From positions 1 to 64,000 of the forward strand of contig JAFZZS010000005.1 of assembly GCA_017615655.1 (NCBI GenBank): a stretch of DNA of 64,000 nt, read 5' to 3'. The notes beneath the pieces are model-generated. The model was given only the letters and a program-made list of their open reading frames with translations. It was not told the DNA's origin and made no database searches. Below, piece after piece: positions 44,293 through 53,367 of this stretch (positions are counted from its first letter, which is position 1; each line of letters starts with the position of its first letter). The stretch is from Alphaproteobacteria bacterium. Its GTDB lineage: Bacteria > Pseudomonadota > Alphaproteobacteria > Rs-D84. The translations under genes and the position numbers were made by a program.

Positions 44293-45459
44293 TTATGGAT
44301 TTGCGCCGACTAAATGATATGTGTTTCCGTTTGTATATTTAAAGTTAAATGACCCTGTGCCACTTTTTGAAAAGACATAACATTCTTCGTTACCCAGTTT
44401 TATATGCACTGCTGGGTTCCCTGATGGTTCTAATTCACCAAATATATCAAAACTAAGCCCATTACTAACCTTAAGTTTTTTGCCAAAACTGCATAAACGA
44501 TAACAAGATGTACCGTATGCAGCATAACCTGTGGCACACGAAAGATCTGGTTCACAAGACACTTTGTTACTAAATGACGATTCAAATCCAGTTGTATACT
44601 TTTTTGTTCCTGATGGACATGATGTTACAAGACCAGATCCATTAAATACATTTTGAAATGCGGTACTAACTGTTGGACTTGTATTTATACCTGCAAACAG
44701 TTCTGGGGGAACATAACCCGAAAGCCCAGAACAATTATAAAAAGCGTTTTGAAACAAATTTGCTTGTTGAGCACCAGAAATTCCACTAAATAATCCCCCA
44801 GGAATAGAACCACTTAATTTGCTACATTTATAAAATAATCCATAAAACAAGTATGTTTGCGGTGTTCCCGAAAGACCAGAAAATAAATTCTCGGGAATAG
44901 AACCTGTTAATTTTGCGTCATCCCAGAACAGTGAACGGAACATAGAAGCGCGTGGTTGCCCAGTTATACCATCAAATAATTCTTCGGGAATTGAACCCGC
45001 TAGGTTAGTACAATCTGCAAATGCGGTTCGAAAATATGGTTGTGAACCATTTGCAAGCGTCGGAAATATTCGTCCCAATGATCCAGAAATACTGGTCAGG
45101 TTTGTTAGATCAACAAAACTTATTGATGCATTCGATTCTTCGGTTCCGGTTGAATACCCTGTTGCCAAACCACCAAGTTTTACCGTCTTTGTACCAGTTG
45201 ATGAATACCTGTGCGAGATAGTTTGTTTTGAGGTACTAGTTGAGTTGATCGTCCCAGTTGACCCATCACCATAATCAATATAAAATGTTCCGGTCGATGC
45301 CAAATAAAACAAAGTTGTGTTACTTGAAGTACTGGTAACATTCACTGTAAATGTAAATTTTGCTTCGAAATTATTTTGATCTTCAGCGTAAACAACCCCC
45401 TGGAAAAACATTCCAATTGATAGAATTGCGACAAAAATAATTCGCAATAATACCCTCAT
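44293..45459 (-). CDS. Secreted surface protein with BspA/LRR-like repeats
   Basis: 388 residues. A signal peptide (~25) precedes a Ser/Thr-rich beta domain with a PKD-like 'FYIDYGDGSTG'. Four ~38-residue repeats follow, each with a 'GSIPEELFDGITG'-type core ('GSIPENLFSGLSG', 'GSIPGGLFSGISG', 'GYVPPELFAGINT') and an aromatic segment. The C-terminal domain holds paired cysteines (CATGYAAYGTSC...C) and beta strands. It resembles bacterial surface leucine-rich proteins that bind host or matrix. The flanking 45460-45677 is AT-rich with no gene seen. Likely monocistronic. Confidence 0.7.
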   Translation of the reverse strand: MRVLLRIIFVAILSIGMFFQGVVYAEDQNNFEAKFTFTVNVTSTSSNTTLFYLASTGTFYIDYGDGSTGTINSTSTSKQTISHRYSSTGTKTVKLGGLATGYSTGTEESNASISFVDLTNLTSISGSLGRIFPTLANGSQPYFRTAFADCTNLAGSIPEELFDGITGQPRASMFRSLFWDDAKLTGSIPENLFSGLSGTPQTYLFYGLFYKCSKLSGSIPGGLFSGISGAQQANLFQNAFYNCSGLSGYVPPELFAGINTSPTVSTAFQNVFNGSGLVTSCPSGTKKYTTGFESSFSNKVSCEPDLSCATGYAAYGTSCYRLCSFGKKLKVSNGLSFDIFGELEPSGNPAVHIKLGNEECYVFSKSGTGSFNFKYTNGNTYHLVGANP

Positions 45460-45677
45460 ATACCCCCTAAAAAACGCTTCATTCCATTCGGAAATGCAAT
45501 TTTTTTGATATCAGATACAAAAATAACACATTAAAAACACTTCACAAATTACATGTGTTACTTATGCACATCAAAATGGTGCACTCCCTCAGTAGAAACC
45601 TTAGCAAAAATAATAAAAATTAAACAAGTGAAAATATATTTATAACATAAATATATTCCAAAGCTTATGAAAAACTA

Positions 45678-46469
45678 TTACCGTTTTTCATTTTTTTTAT
45701 CAAAAATTTTTGGTGATGCAGCGGATGAAGTCACATTACTTCGTAACTTTTCTTTTGTTAAAAATTCAATAACAGAATAAACCTGTGCCTTATTCAAACT
45801 GTGCATAAATTGTTTAGATGATATAATATCGTTGATATCTTTGATTTCTAGCCCACTTTTCATAAAACAAACAGCGACATTTTTAATAATCTGGATTGTA
45901 TATTCAATTTCTTTTTCTGTAGAAAAATTGCTTAAATAATCCGTCAAAATTCCGCAAATATACACAAAATATGTCTTCAAAGGTTCTGTTTTACCCCCGT
46001 TTAAATTTAAATCTATAAAACTGATACCATCTTCGGAATAAAAGAAATTCGTAGTTTTCGAAGGATCAATCATTAATCCAGCATTTTCAATATCTAACCA
46101 ATCAGATATAAATTTATCTATTTTTTCAATATTCATATTTGCAATATCATGTAATCTTTTCTCGTGTTCTTCATCTGACATACCACTGCTGTATATCTCG
46201 GTTCCTTTGGCACGAGGTTGCAAAATATATCCACGGGCATACCCAAGATCATTTGGTGGATAGACAATTTTGTATTCTAATGTGGGAACTATTGCAATTC
46301 CACGCTTTTTCAATTCATTTGTAATCAAAATTATTTTTTTTATTTCGTCTTCTTTAAAACCACCAGCTAGTAAAACATAATCATCAAAAAGACGTACTTT
46401 TTTATTTCCGCCCCTTTTTATTTGACCCTGACTTTCAAAATGCATTTTTACAAAATCATCTATCAACAT
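45678..46469 (-). CDS. Divergent protein-kinase-like protein
   Basis: Start placed at ATG 46469; the 28-codon extension upstream is a hydrophobic chance frame. In the 263 residues a kinase C-lobe pattern is visible: hinge-like 'GYILQPRAKGTEIY', a catalytic-loop-like 'MIDPSKTTNFFY' (D135 and N141) and a DFG-like 'ISFIDLNLNGG' (D153). A Gly-rich loop and an obvious lysine are missing or unclear at the N-terminus. It could be an atypical kinase or aminoglycoside-phosphotransferase-fold protein, as in many effectors, or a pseudokinase. No signal peptide. Confidence 0.5.
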   Translation of the reverse strand: MLIDDFVKMHFESQGQIKRGGNKKVRLFDDYVLLAGGFKEDEIKKIILITNELKKRGIAIVPTLEYKIVYPPNDLGYARGYILQPRAKGTEIYSSGMSDEEHEKRLHDIANMNIEKIDKFISDWLDIENAGLMIDPSKTTNFFYSEDGISFIDLNLNGGKTEPLKTYFVYICGILTDYLSNFSTEKEIEYTIQIIKNVAVCFMKSGLEIKDINDIISSKQFMHSLNKAQVYSVIEFLTKEKLRSNVTSSAASPKIFDKKNEKR

Positions 46470-46560
46470 GTCATTTCTCTTTTTTGATACAAAGACACTA
46501 TACCATGAATAGAATAAAATATAGTAAAAAATTATTAACAATTTTGAACCCAAATAATTT

Positions 46561-46622
46561 TTGTAAATCGTGGTTGTGCAGTGTGTGCGATTCCCGAGCC
46601 GAGTTGTTGGAAATGGGGCGAG
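46561..46622. repeat. tRNA-fMet 3'-end-associated repeat, copy 3
   Basis: About 62 bp matching 47482-47543 at roughly 80 percent or better, including TGGTTG (tRNA-fMet 3' end complement) and the core GTGCAGTGTGTGC...TTCCCGAGCC. It marks the left border of a unit holding the outer-membrane gene. Confidence 0.6.
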
Positions 46623-46649
46623 AGATAAAAAGAGTTTTTTGTTATAAAA

Positions 46650-46676
46650 AAATAGCGATGATATACATCGCTATTT
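46650..46676 (-). terminator. Terminator of outer-membrane protein gene
   Basis: Stem AAATAGCGATG/CATCGCTATTT (46650-46660 with 46666-46676), 5-nt loop, T-run on the minus strand. Confidence 0.88.
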
Positions 46677-46697
46677 ATTCTTATTGTTCGTGATATA

Positions 46698-47300
46698 TTA
46701 AAATGCGTAATTTGCACCCAGACGGAATTGATGATAATCTGTGACTAACTTGTATTTATAGCCAGAATCTTCAAACTTTTTCGCAGATGTTAAATACCTG
46801 TATCCCAAATCAACGGACAACGCATTGGTTATGTTATATGCAACACCGCCACCGATTTGCCATGCAAATACATGCGGAGTTGCGCCAGCGCCAAACCAGT
46901 CCTTGCTTAAATGATTAAATTGATATCCGGCACCAATACCAAAATATGGTGTGAACGCGGACATTGTTTTGAAATCAAGATAGGCATTTGCCAAAAGGGT
47001 ATGAGAACGATTCCAAATCCCAGATGTCGATAAAACAAAACCTTCAACATAGTCATATTCCAATTCACCACGCAATGCGAAATCGGGCGACAAATCGTAT
47101 TTCACACCAAATGCACCCGATACATCAAATGCAAATTTATCCCCAACCCATTCACCCATAGTATAATCAGAAGCTTCCCCAGACAGTTCAATTGTTGCAT
47201 GTGTATAACCCAAATGTGCGGACACATATGGCGAAACAGCGGCGTTTGATGCAAATGTTGCCATTGTTGCTATTAGTGATGTTAAAAGAATCTTTTTCAT
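46698..47300 (-). CDS. Opacity-type outer-membrane beta-barrel protein
   Basis: 200 residues with a signal peptide ('ILLTSLIATMATFASNA') and eight predicted amphipathic strands, e.g. 'VSPYVSAHLGYTHATIEL', 'FALRGELEYDYVEGF', 'TPYFGIGAGYQFNHL', 'LSVDLGYRYL'. It ends 'HQFRLGANYAF', a C-terminal Phe for BAM recognition. This is the Opa/OmpA-TM-like porin fold (OMP_b-brl). A strong RBS (AGGAG) precedes it. It lies between two copies of the tRNA-fMet-associated repeat. Confidence 0.85.
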   Translation of the reverse strand: MKKILLTSLIATMATFASNAAVSPYVSAHLGYTHATIELSGEASDYTMGEWVGDKFAFDVSGAFGVKYDLSPDFALRGELEYDYVEGFVLSTSGIWNRSHTLLANAYLDFKTMSAFTPYFGIGAGYQFNHLSKDWFGAGATPHVFAWQIGGGVAYNITNALSVDLGYRYLTSAKKFEDSGYKYKLVTDYHQFRLGANYAF

Positions 47301-47382
47301 ATTTTTCTCCTTGGTTGGCTATGGATATAATATCATAAATATCAAAATTTTACAATAGCACCACTATAATAACCAAAGACTC

Positions 47383-47499
47383 AGTTCAAAAGTGGCAAAT
47401 TTTTATCACTTTTTAAAAAATAATTTTCGAACTCTGTGAAAATATTAGAAAACTAACAAAAAACCGCCCTTATGGACGGTTTTGTAAACTCTGGTTGCG
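47383..47499. repeat. 117-bp direct repeat R1 with tRNA-fMet 3' remnant
   Basis: Collinear, without apparent indels, with 48112-48228 (same 117-bp length, about three quarters identical). It contains a copy of the tRNA-fMet terminator hairpin (47461-47482) and ends in TGGTTGCG, complement of the tRNA 3' end; the rest of the tRNA is missing. The remainder of 47301-47644 has no gene apart from this and the short core repeat at 47482-47543. Confidence 0.75.
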
Positions 47500-47644
47500 C
47501 AGTGTGTGCAGTTCCCGAGCCGAATTGTTAGGAATAGGACGAAGAATTGATGAATTGAAAGATAAATTAGGGTTGGTGGATTTGAGCCGGATTTATTGAC
47601 ATATGATATTTTTACTATAAAATCTCTATAAAAGGGTTTGTTGT

Positions 47645-48103
47645 ATGCCAAAAGAAATTAGATTTTGTCAGCCAATAGGGGAATATTATTTTTTATCGCC
47701 TTTGTCTGCACATCCAATAAAAATGGTTGTTGATGGACAAGAATATGTTTTTCCTACGGTTGAACATTACTATCAGGCAATGAAATTTTATGCAAATGAT
47801 GAACGTTTTAATAATATTTTGAATCTGGAAAATGCAGATGATGCACGACTTATTACTAAAACACCCGAATATAAAATAAATCGCAGAAAGGATTTTGATA
47901 AAAACAAATTTGATATTATGGAAGATGGGTTGCGTGCGAAATTTTCTCAAAATCCAGATGTTACAGAAATGTTAAAACAGACAGGTGATGCGATATTAAT
48001 AAAATCTTGTCCGGTATGTTATAAGTGTGGTTTTGGTATAGGTAGTGGTACAAATCGTATAGGAAAAATTTTAATGGAAATTAGAAAAGAAATTCAAAAA
48101 TAA
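47645..48103 (+). CDS. NADAR (YbiA-like) domain protein
   Basis: 152 residues of the NADAR/YbiA/RibX family: 'FPTVEHYYQAMKFYAND' (the EH-Y-x-A-K signature), 'DFDKNKFDIMEDGLRAKFSQNP', 'LKQTGDAILIKSCPV' and 'FGIGSGTNRIGKILMEIR' (GxNxLGxxLM). Family members are N-glycosidases acting on riboflavin intermediates or ADP-ribosyl-guanosine, some paired with DarT-like toxins. Here the usual WGxG is replaced by 'CGFGIG'. No toxin gene is adjacent. It lies between the direct repeats R1 and R2. Confidence 0.85.
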   Translation: MPKEIRFCQPIGEYYFLSPLSAHPIKMVVDGQEYVFPTVEHYYQAMKFYANDERFNNILNLENADDARLITKTPEYKINRRKDFDKNKFDIMEDGLRAKFSQNPDVTEMLKQTGDAILIKSCPVCYKCGFGIGSGTNRIGKILMEIRKEIQK

Positions 48104-48116
48104 TAAAAAATAGTTC

Positions 48117-48144
48117 AAAAGTGGTGATTTTTCACCACTTTTTT
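48117..48144 (+). terminator. Terminator of NADAR gene
   Basis: Perfect 11-bp stem AAAAGTGGTGA/TCACCACTTTT with 4-nt loop and T-run, 13 bp after the stop. Confidence 0.88.
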
Positions 48145-48184
48145 AAATTTAACTTTCGAACTTTTTGTGGGTATTGTAAATCTA

Positions 48185-48211
48185 ATAAAAAACCGCCCTT
48201 GTGGACGGTTT
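48185..48211 (-). terminator. Terminator of tRNA-fMet
   Basis: Stem AAACCGTCC/GGGCGGTTT on the minus strand (48211-48203 with 48198-48190, one wobble) followed by T. A near-identical copy stands at 47461-47482. Confidence 0.85.
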
Positions 48212-48220
48212 TGTAAATCT

Positions 48221-48297
<77 letters not shown>

Positions 48298-48355
48298 ATA
48301 AACGGCACTAATTATAGATGATATTTTACCATTGTCAAACAAAAACTGTGTTTTT

Positions 48356-49888
48356 TTAGTGCTGATGTTCTAAAAAATCACCCAACTTTTGCGGTAATAT
48401 ATCGGACTTTGGTAATTGTGTATCATCTGATTTTCCGCCATCGTATTTAGAATCTTTTAACATATCATTAACATTCATATAACCAATCAAATCACTTTGT
48501 GTATATGTTTGTTTCTTAAGCGCATAACCACGCAACTTTACATATTGGTCACTTGTCTTTTTTGTATCATGATATTCACTGAAACCAACACATACAATAA
48601 TTAAACCATCTGGACCATCGGAAACATTCCATACTATACGCTTTCTATCATTATGATTTGAACTGTCTATGCTTTGAACAATGCAACATCCCGACTCTTT
48701 TTTCACAGTTGCGGATACAGTTTGTTTACCATCTTTGATTATATGAACAGAACCTTCAAATTGCATATCAAGTGGATCAAGATTTACCTCGTTTATCGCG
48801 GAAAGAGCCTTATACGCATTATTTTCACCAGAAGCTTTTACAATTTCTTTAAATTGACTCTGTTTTATATACTTTTTTATTTCAATTGGTTTAATTGTTT
48901 TTGTTTCTTTTTTTATTTCAACAGATTGCTGAACTCGAATTGATTTTTCTTCTGTTTTTTCTTCTATGGTTTCTTTTGTTCTGTCTTGTATTAAATTTGA
49001 TAAATCTTGGCATACACTATCTAGTTGTTCGGCATTGATACAAACAACTATTACACCATCTGCACGATGCATCATTTTTTTCTGTATACCGTTTTTTCTT
49101 TGATCAGATAAAACATTTCTTATATAGCGCTCTAGTACATCATCTGACAAAGATTCATATTCAACTAATTCGCGACAATGTGCAAATATTTCTTTAATAT
49201 CTAGATGTTTCCCTTGGATTTTTATTTCAAAAGTTTCTTGAATTGTTTGTGTTGCAGATTGAACCTGTTCCACCTGTTTTTGTAATTCTTTGGTTTCAAA
49301 ATCACGGTCTATTTCTTGTAAAATATTTAACAAGTTATTCCCATTCGTATCAAGTACTGTAACATTTGGATGTGTTTCGATAAATGCCAATGTTTTTTTA
49401 AGATGTTCTTCATCTTTTAACAAAACACTTTTTTTTATCAGTCTTGGCTCTACAACAAGTGTTTCAACCATATCCGGCAATATATCAATCAATACATCAA
49501 AATCAGATATACTAAATGAACAATTTATTTCATATGTGGCCGGCAAAAAAGTATCTTTTGTTATATAATCTTTACCAAGGCGACTGCAATCAAAAGTACC
49601 ACAAACTATACGTGGAAATCTTTTACTATATTTAGAACAGTAAAAATTGCCTCGAATAACCAACCATGGAAAATAAGAATCATCAAAATTACCACTTTTA
49701 TTTATAATATTCCTTACATCTATATCTCCAATAATATTAAGACGCAAATTTTTTCCAAGATTTATTTTTTCATTTATCAAAGGTAATTGGCTAATAGTAA
49801 ACCCTGGCAATACATCACCATACATCGGATTTATATCCTCATCACCATGAGTCATAATAACTTGAATATCAAATTTATTTTTTGCCAT
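48356..49888 (-). CDS. Hypothetical 510-residue protein
   Basis: No signal peptide or membrane helix. The N-terminal ~180 residues are beta-rich with regularly spaced hydrophobics ('LRLNIIGDIDVRNII', 'WLVIRGNFYCSKY', 'YEINCSFSISDFDVLIDIL'), resembling a leucine-rich or pentapeptide-like solenoid. A Gln/Glu-rich coiled coil follows, then a duplicated module: 'HRADGVIVVCINAEQLD' near 275 and 'DGPDGLIIVCVGFSEYHD' near 430. The family is unknown to me. It is separated from the virB unit by a terminator. Confidence 0.6.
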   Translation of the reverse strand: MAKNKFDIQVIMTHGDEDINPMYGDVLPGFTISQLPLINEKINLGKNLRLNIIGDIDVRNIINKSGNFDDSYFPWLVIRGNFYCSKYSKRFPRIVCGTFDCSRLGKDYITKDTFLPATYEINCSFSISDFDVLIDILPDMVETLVVEPRLIKKSVLLKDEEHLKKTLAFIETHPNVTVLDTNGNNLLNILQEIDRDFETKELQKQVEQVQSATQTIQETFEIKIQGKHLDIKEIFAHCRELVEYESLSDDVLERYIRNVLSDQRKNGIQKKMMHRADGVIVVCINAEQLDSVCQDLSNLIQDRTKETIEEKTEEKSIRVQQSVEIKKETKTIKPIEIKKYIKQSQFKEIVKASGENNAYKALSAINEVNLDPLDMQFEGSVHIIKDGKQTVSATVKKESGCCIVQSIDSSNHNDRKRIVWNVSDGPDGLIIVCVGFSEYHDTKKTSDQYVKLRGYALKKQTYTQSDLIGYMNVNDMLKDSKYDGGKSDDTQLPKSDILPQKLGDFLEHQH

Positions 49889-49963
49889 TACTTATTTCTT
49901 TTACTGTTGGTTACTTGGTAATATAATACAAAAATATATTATTGTCAAGTTTTTTATAATTAT

Positions 49964-49989
49964 AAAAATACCACTATTTATTAGTGGTA
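49964..49989 (-). terminator. Terminator of the virB3-virB4 unit
   Basis: Stem TACCACTA/TAGTGGTA (49969-49976 with 49982-49989) followed by T on the minus strand, about 40 bp beyond the last gene. Confidence 0.75.
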
Positions 49990-50028
49990 AAAACACGATA
50001 TACACTGAAACACAACGTATACAATATT

Positions 50029-50649
50029 TTAATTACCTAAAAAACATCTTTTTAATTCGCTATTATCTTCGTTTTGATCGACACGTTTATTCCGTATCTC
50101 TTGTGCGGCATTTATTTTTTGTTTTAATAAAATAACTTCTGGATGAGATTGTATTTCGTTATTCATTTTTTCTATAACTAACTCAATATCTTCACGTGAT
50201 TCTACAAAAACTGGCATAATGGAATTTGTTGCATTAAATACAGAATTCTTTATATCCGACATCATATCTTTCATAACAGATAAATATGCATTTATATGTT
50301 TATCTTCATGACCCAGAATTGCGTTATACGAACACGACCCACGTATATGTGATTTATCTATTTTAATTTCAAAATTACTATAACCAATACTTGCGTCTAA
50401 TTTTTTAAGTGTGACACAATACCCTGTATCTTTTGCAACAATATCAACAACAATATCAAAATCTTGAACCAATGTAGCAAGAACATTTCCATGTAATTTG
50501 TTCATTGGTTCATCTGGTTGGGTAACACTTTTCGTATAAGATGGGTTTAATATATTTATATTCGGTACATTTTTATATTTAATACAATCATCTGCAAATG
50601 CGACACCATATAACAATGATACAGATAAAATAAATATCTTATTAAACAT
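50029..50649 (-). CDS. Exported HExxH (metalloprotease-like) protein in virB unit
   Basis: Start at ATG 50649, one base after the virB4 stop, with AGGTGA upstream inside virB4. 206 residues: signal peptide ('KIFILSVSLLYGVAFA') and a mature domain with 'ILGHEDKHINAY' (H114, E115, H118), a zincin-type HExxH in a predicted helix. This recalls DUF922-like periplasmic zinc proteases, though the third ligand is not certain. A helical C-terminal region follows. In a T4SS locus a periplasmic protease could open peptidoglycan or process subunits; this is inference. Confidence 0.65.
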   Translation of the reverse strand: MFNKIFILSVSLLYGVAFADDCIKYKNVPNINILNPSYTKSVTQPDEPMNKLHGNVLATLVQDFDIVVDIVAKDTGYCVTLKKLDASIGYSNFEIKIDKSHIRGSCSYNAILGHEDKHINAYLSVMKDMMSDIKNSVFNATNSIMPVFVESREDIELVIEKMNNEIQSHPEVILLKQKINAAQEIRNKRVDQNEDNSELKRCFLGN

Positions 50650-50650
50650 A

Positions 50651-53065
50651 TTATAAATCACCTGCACCTTGTTTTTTAAGGTACTCTGCAACAAACGCAG
50701 AACCATACTGTCTATATAACTCTTCTGCCAAAAGCACAGATGAACGCCCAGATTCAAACAAACGCAGCAAATTTCCTAACCCACCAAGTTCAGTATTTAA
50801 AATTACAGATTCATTATTGACCGGACGCATTAACAATACGGCACGTTTTAAATTAGGGTATGCTTTACCTTGTATAAATGCCATTTCTAATGGATTAAGA
50901 TTCCAATGTTCATAGTCCGCCTCGTCTGCTGCAGGATTACGGAAAAACATTATTGTTTGTGCCTGACCACGAACAACATCACCTATACCAAGTTTATCAA
51001 GAACATTTGCACGTTGGAATGCCACCATATATGCCTGACGATTTTTACGACCTTCTTGTAAACCAACTATAAAATTATCACGGAACATCTTGTTTTCCAA
51101 CATAGGCGCCGTCTCGTCAATCATAATCAATGATGGGTTTCCACCAGATACCGTTGTGTTATTTATTCTGTGTAATATATAAGATATAACAGCTGGTGCA
51201 AGTGTAGAATCTTGTAATATATCCGTAAAATCAAATGTTGTTAACCGGGATTGTAAATCAAGCGTATCTGTATCTTCATTAAATATTTCACCATACTGTA
51301 ATGGATCAACCCATTTCTTAAGTGCACTGCGCATATTACCAGATGATGAAAAACAACTTTCCCAAAGATTTTTTAACATCCTATCTTTGTCAGATAGATA
51401 ATCAAAATTAACAGAAACAGCACGCGCAATTTCATCTGCCGAGACTGCATCATTCTGTTCAGAAATCATCGCCAACCAACGACGTAAAAATGCACGGTTT
51501 ACCACAGTATCTTGCATCTTTAACGGATTCAAATGTGTTAAAAATGCCGCATCAGATTTTTCTTTACCTTGCATTGTTATATATTTTCCACCAACAGAAA
51601 GTGTGAATATTTCAGCACCTTTATTTCTATCAAAGAAAAATGCTTTTAATTTTTTATGACGCAATGATTGTGCAATTAAAAACGAGAATAATGTAGTCTT
51701 ACCACCACCTGTCGGACCAATAGTTAGCGTATGACCAACCGCCGCTGGTTTATCGGAAACATGAAATTGAAATTGATATGGTGTACCTTGCGCTGTTGGA
51801 AATACAACAAGTGGACCCTGTCCCCAATCAGAATTTGTTATACCACGTGGAGTACTTGACATTGGTACAGTTATTGCCGCAGCGCGTGATAACATTTTAA
51901 ATGTTCGTGGAAATGTATCAAACCCAGGAATTAATGAAAACCAAGATACTTTTGTAGCAAAATTTTCTTGTATTGGCGATACACCAAACGATGCGCATAT
52001 CTTTTTAAATTCATCAACATATTCTTTTAATTCATCCTGTGTTTTTCCAAATATTAAAAACAATGGATAATAATTTACAAGTGTCTGATTTCCTGATACA
52101 TTCTCGTCCATAACTGATTCTGCACTTGAAATTTGTTCTTCTGTAGAATCATTTTCTTTTGATGCTGTACTGCGGCGCTGACGTAATACTACCTCAACAT
52201 CGGCGGCACCCATGATTTTAAAACCATTCATACAAATCATTTCTGTTTGAATAGTGTTAACAGAATCAAAAAAGTCTTCATCTAAATAATCAGGTGCTGC
52301 ACGAAAAGATATTAAGGATGAAAAATATTCTCTATCACCGCTGATATACTTAACATTACCATTAGATAAAAATTCAACATCATCAACTGTTGCTAACTCT
52401 GTAATTTTTTCATCACAAACTTCAGGTGTTGGTTTAGTTATTGGTGAAAATATACGCCCAAAAAATTTTGCCATATTATCACGTGAATCATTTTTAAGAA
52501 TACGTGGATTATATGGTGCAAGTATAGATTCTATATAATTTCCATATTGATTAAGTAAATCACGGGTATTTTGACCACTAACTGTTAATACTATGTAATA
52601 ATCATTAGTAAATATACGTAAACCTTGTGAATGCCATTTATCGTATATTTTTTGTAACACAGGTTGATCAAATTCGTAATTTGTATTTTCGGCAACTGCA
52701 TCACGAACAGTAAAAAATCTTAAAACTACATTTGGGTTATGAATTTGATTAAATATTTGTGAACGTAAATCTAAAAATTTTACCCTTTGTTCATCTGTTT
52801 GCATACTGGTTTGTACACCTGATACATGATACACACGTACCAAAGCACCATTATCTAATTCCAAAGAATCATCATTGTAAACTGTTTCAAAAGGAATATA
52901 TTCAGTATAATGTTTATAACCAAATCTTGGAAAAACATGTTTTACAATAGTAGGCACATACATCATTAAAATAATAAAAGCAAAAATAACCGCCACAACC
53001 ATAACAGTAAGTGTCATAGTCACAGAAAATCCACCGGCAAAATATCTAAAAAAACTCTCTATCAT
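50651..53065 (-). CDS. virB4: VirB4-family type IV secretion ATPase
   Basis: 804 residues. An N-terminal membrane segment (~17-38) is followed by the VirB4/CagE N-domain, then the ATPase with Walker A 'IGPTGGGKTTLFSFL', 'FFFDRNKGAEIF', Walker B 'SLIMIDETAPML' and the 'FQEGRKNRQAYMVAFQ'-like motif C (here 'LQEGRKNRQAYMVAFQ'). VirB4 powers substrate and pilin handling in T4SS. Overlaps virB3 by 4 bp (ATGA). A Ser/Glu-rich low-complexity insert lies at ~300-325. Confidence 0.9.
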   Translation of the reverse strand: MIESFFRYFAGGFSVTMTLTVMVVAVIFAFIILMMYVPTIVKHVFPRFGYKHYTEYIPFETVYNDDSLELDNGALVRVYHVSGVQTSMQTDEQRVKFLDLRSQIFNQIHNPNVVLRFFTVRDAVAENTNYEFDQPVLQKIYDKWHSQGLRIFTNDYYIVLTVSGQNTRDLLNQYGNYIESILAPYNPRILKNDSRDNMAKFFGRIFSPITKPTPEVCDEKITELATVDDVEFLSNGNVKYISGDREYFSSLISFRAAPDYLDEDFFDSVNTIQTEMICMNGFKIMGAADVEVVLRQRRSTASKENDSTEEQISSAESVMDENVSGNQTLVNYYPLFLIFGKTQDELKEYVDEFKKICASFGVSPIQENFATKVSWFSLIPGFDTFPRTFKMLSRAAAITVPMSSTPRGITNSDWGQGPLVVFPTAQGTPYQFQFHVSDKPAAVGHTLTIGPTGGGKTTLFSFLIAQSLRHKKLKAFFFDRNKGAEIFTLSVGGKYITMQGKEKSDAAFLTHLNPLKMQDTVVNRAFLRRWLAMISEQNDAVSADEIARAVSVNFDYLSDKDRMLKNLWESCFSSSGNMRSALKKWVDPLQYGEIFNEDTDTLDLQSRLTTFDFTDILQDSTLAPAVISYILHRINNTTVSGGNPSLIMIDETAPMLENKMFRDNFIVGLQEGRKNRQAYMVAFQRANVLDKLGIGDVVRGQAQTIMFFRNPAADEADYEHWNLNPLEMAFIQGKAYPNLKRAVLLMRPVNNESVILNTELGGLGNLLRLFESGRSSVLLAEELYRQYGSAFVAEYLKKQGAGDL

Positions 53066-53367
53066 GCTGATAATCTCCGCGGTATTTTATTTTTCATCAT
53101 TTTTATCTTCGCTATTAAAACCTGACCAATTTGTGAATCATTCTTGGTAAAACGAGCAAAAAGCATATGTATCAAACAAACAGATATTAAAAAATATAAT
53201 GGATTAAAATATTTATTAACAAAATCTGCGTTAAAAAACGTCAAACCAACAACATATAAAACAATAAAGACCGTGAACTGAACCATAAAATTCAGAACAG
53301 CCAAAGTGTACGGCACACCAAATAAAAGCGATGGATTCGCCAAAGCTTTTAATACTTGTTGTCTCAT
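53062..53367 (-). CDS. virB3: VirB3-like T4SS membrane protein
   Basis: 101 residues with 'VLKALANPSLLFGVPYTLA' at the N-terminus, like the VirB3 'L-R-P-x-x-x-GVP' start, and two membrane segments (~20-43 and 50-72). It is immediately upstream of virB4, as in most T4SS operons. Other virB genes (virB6, 8-11, D4) are not in the window, so the system is either split over the genome, as in Rickettsiales, or incomplete. Confidence 0.8.
   Translation of the reverse strand: MRQQVLKALANPSLLFGVPYTLAVLNFMVQFTVFIVLYVVGLTFFNADFVNKYFNPLYFLISVCLIHMLFARFTKNDSQIGQVLIAKIKMMKNKIPRRLSA

Noticed and set aside
47482..47620. Coding read-through of the 62-bp core repeat (a frame reading LRSVCSSRAELL...)
   Set aside because: Short, without start or RBS, and overlapping the duplicated tRNA terminator; the similarity between copies is explained by repeat ancestry, though partial conservation at the peptide level is curious.
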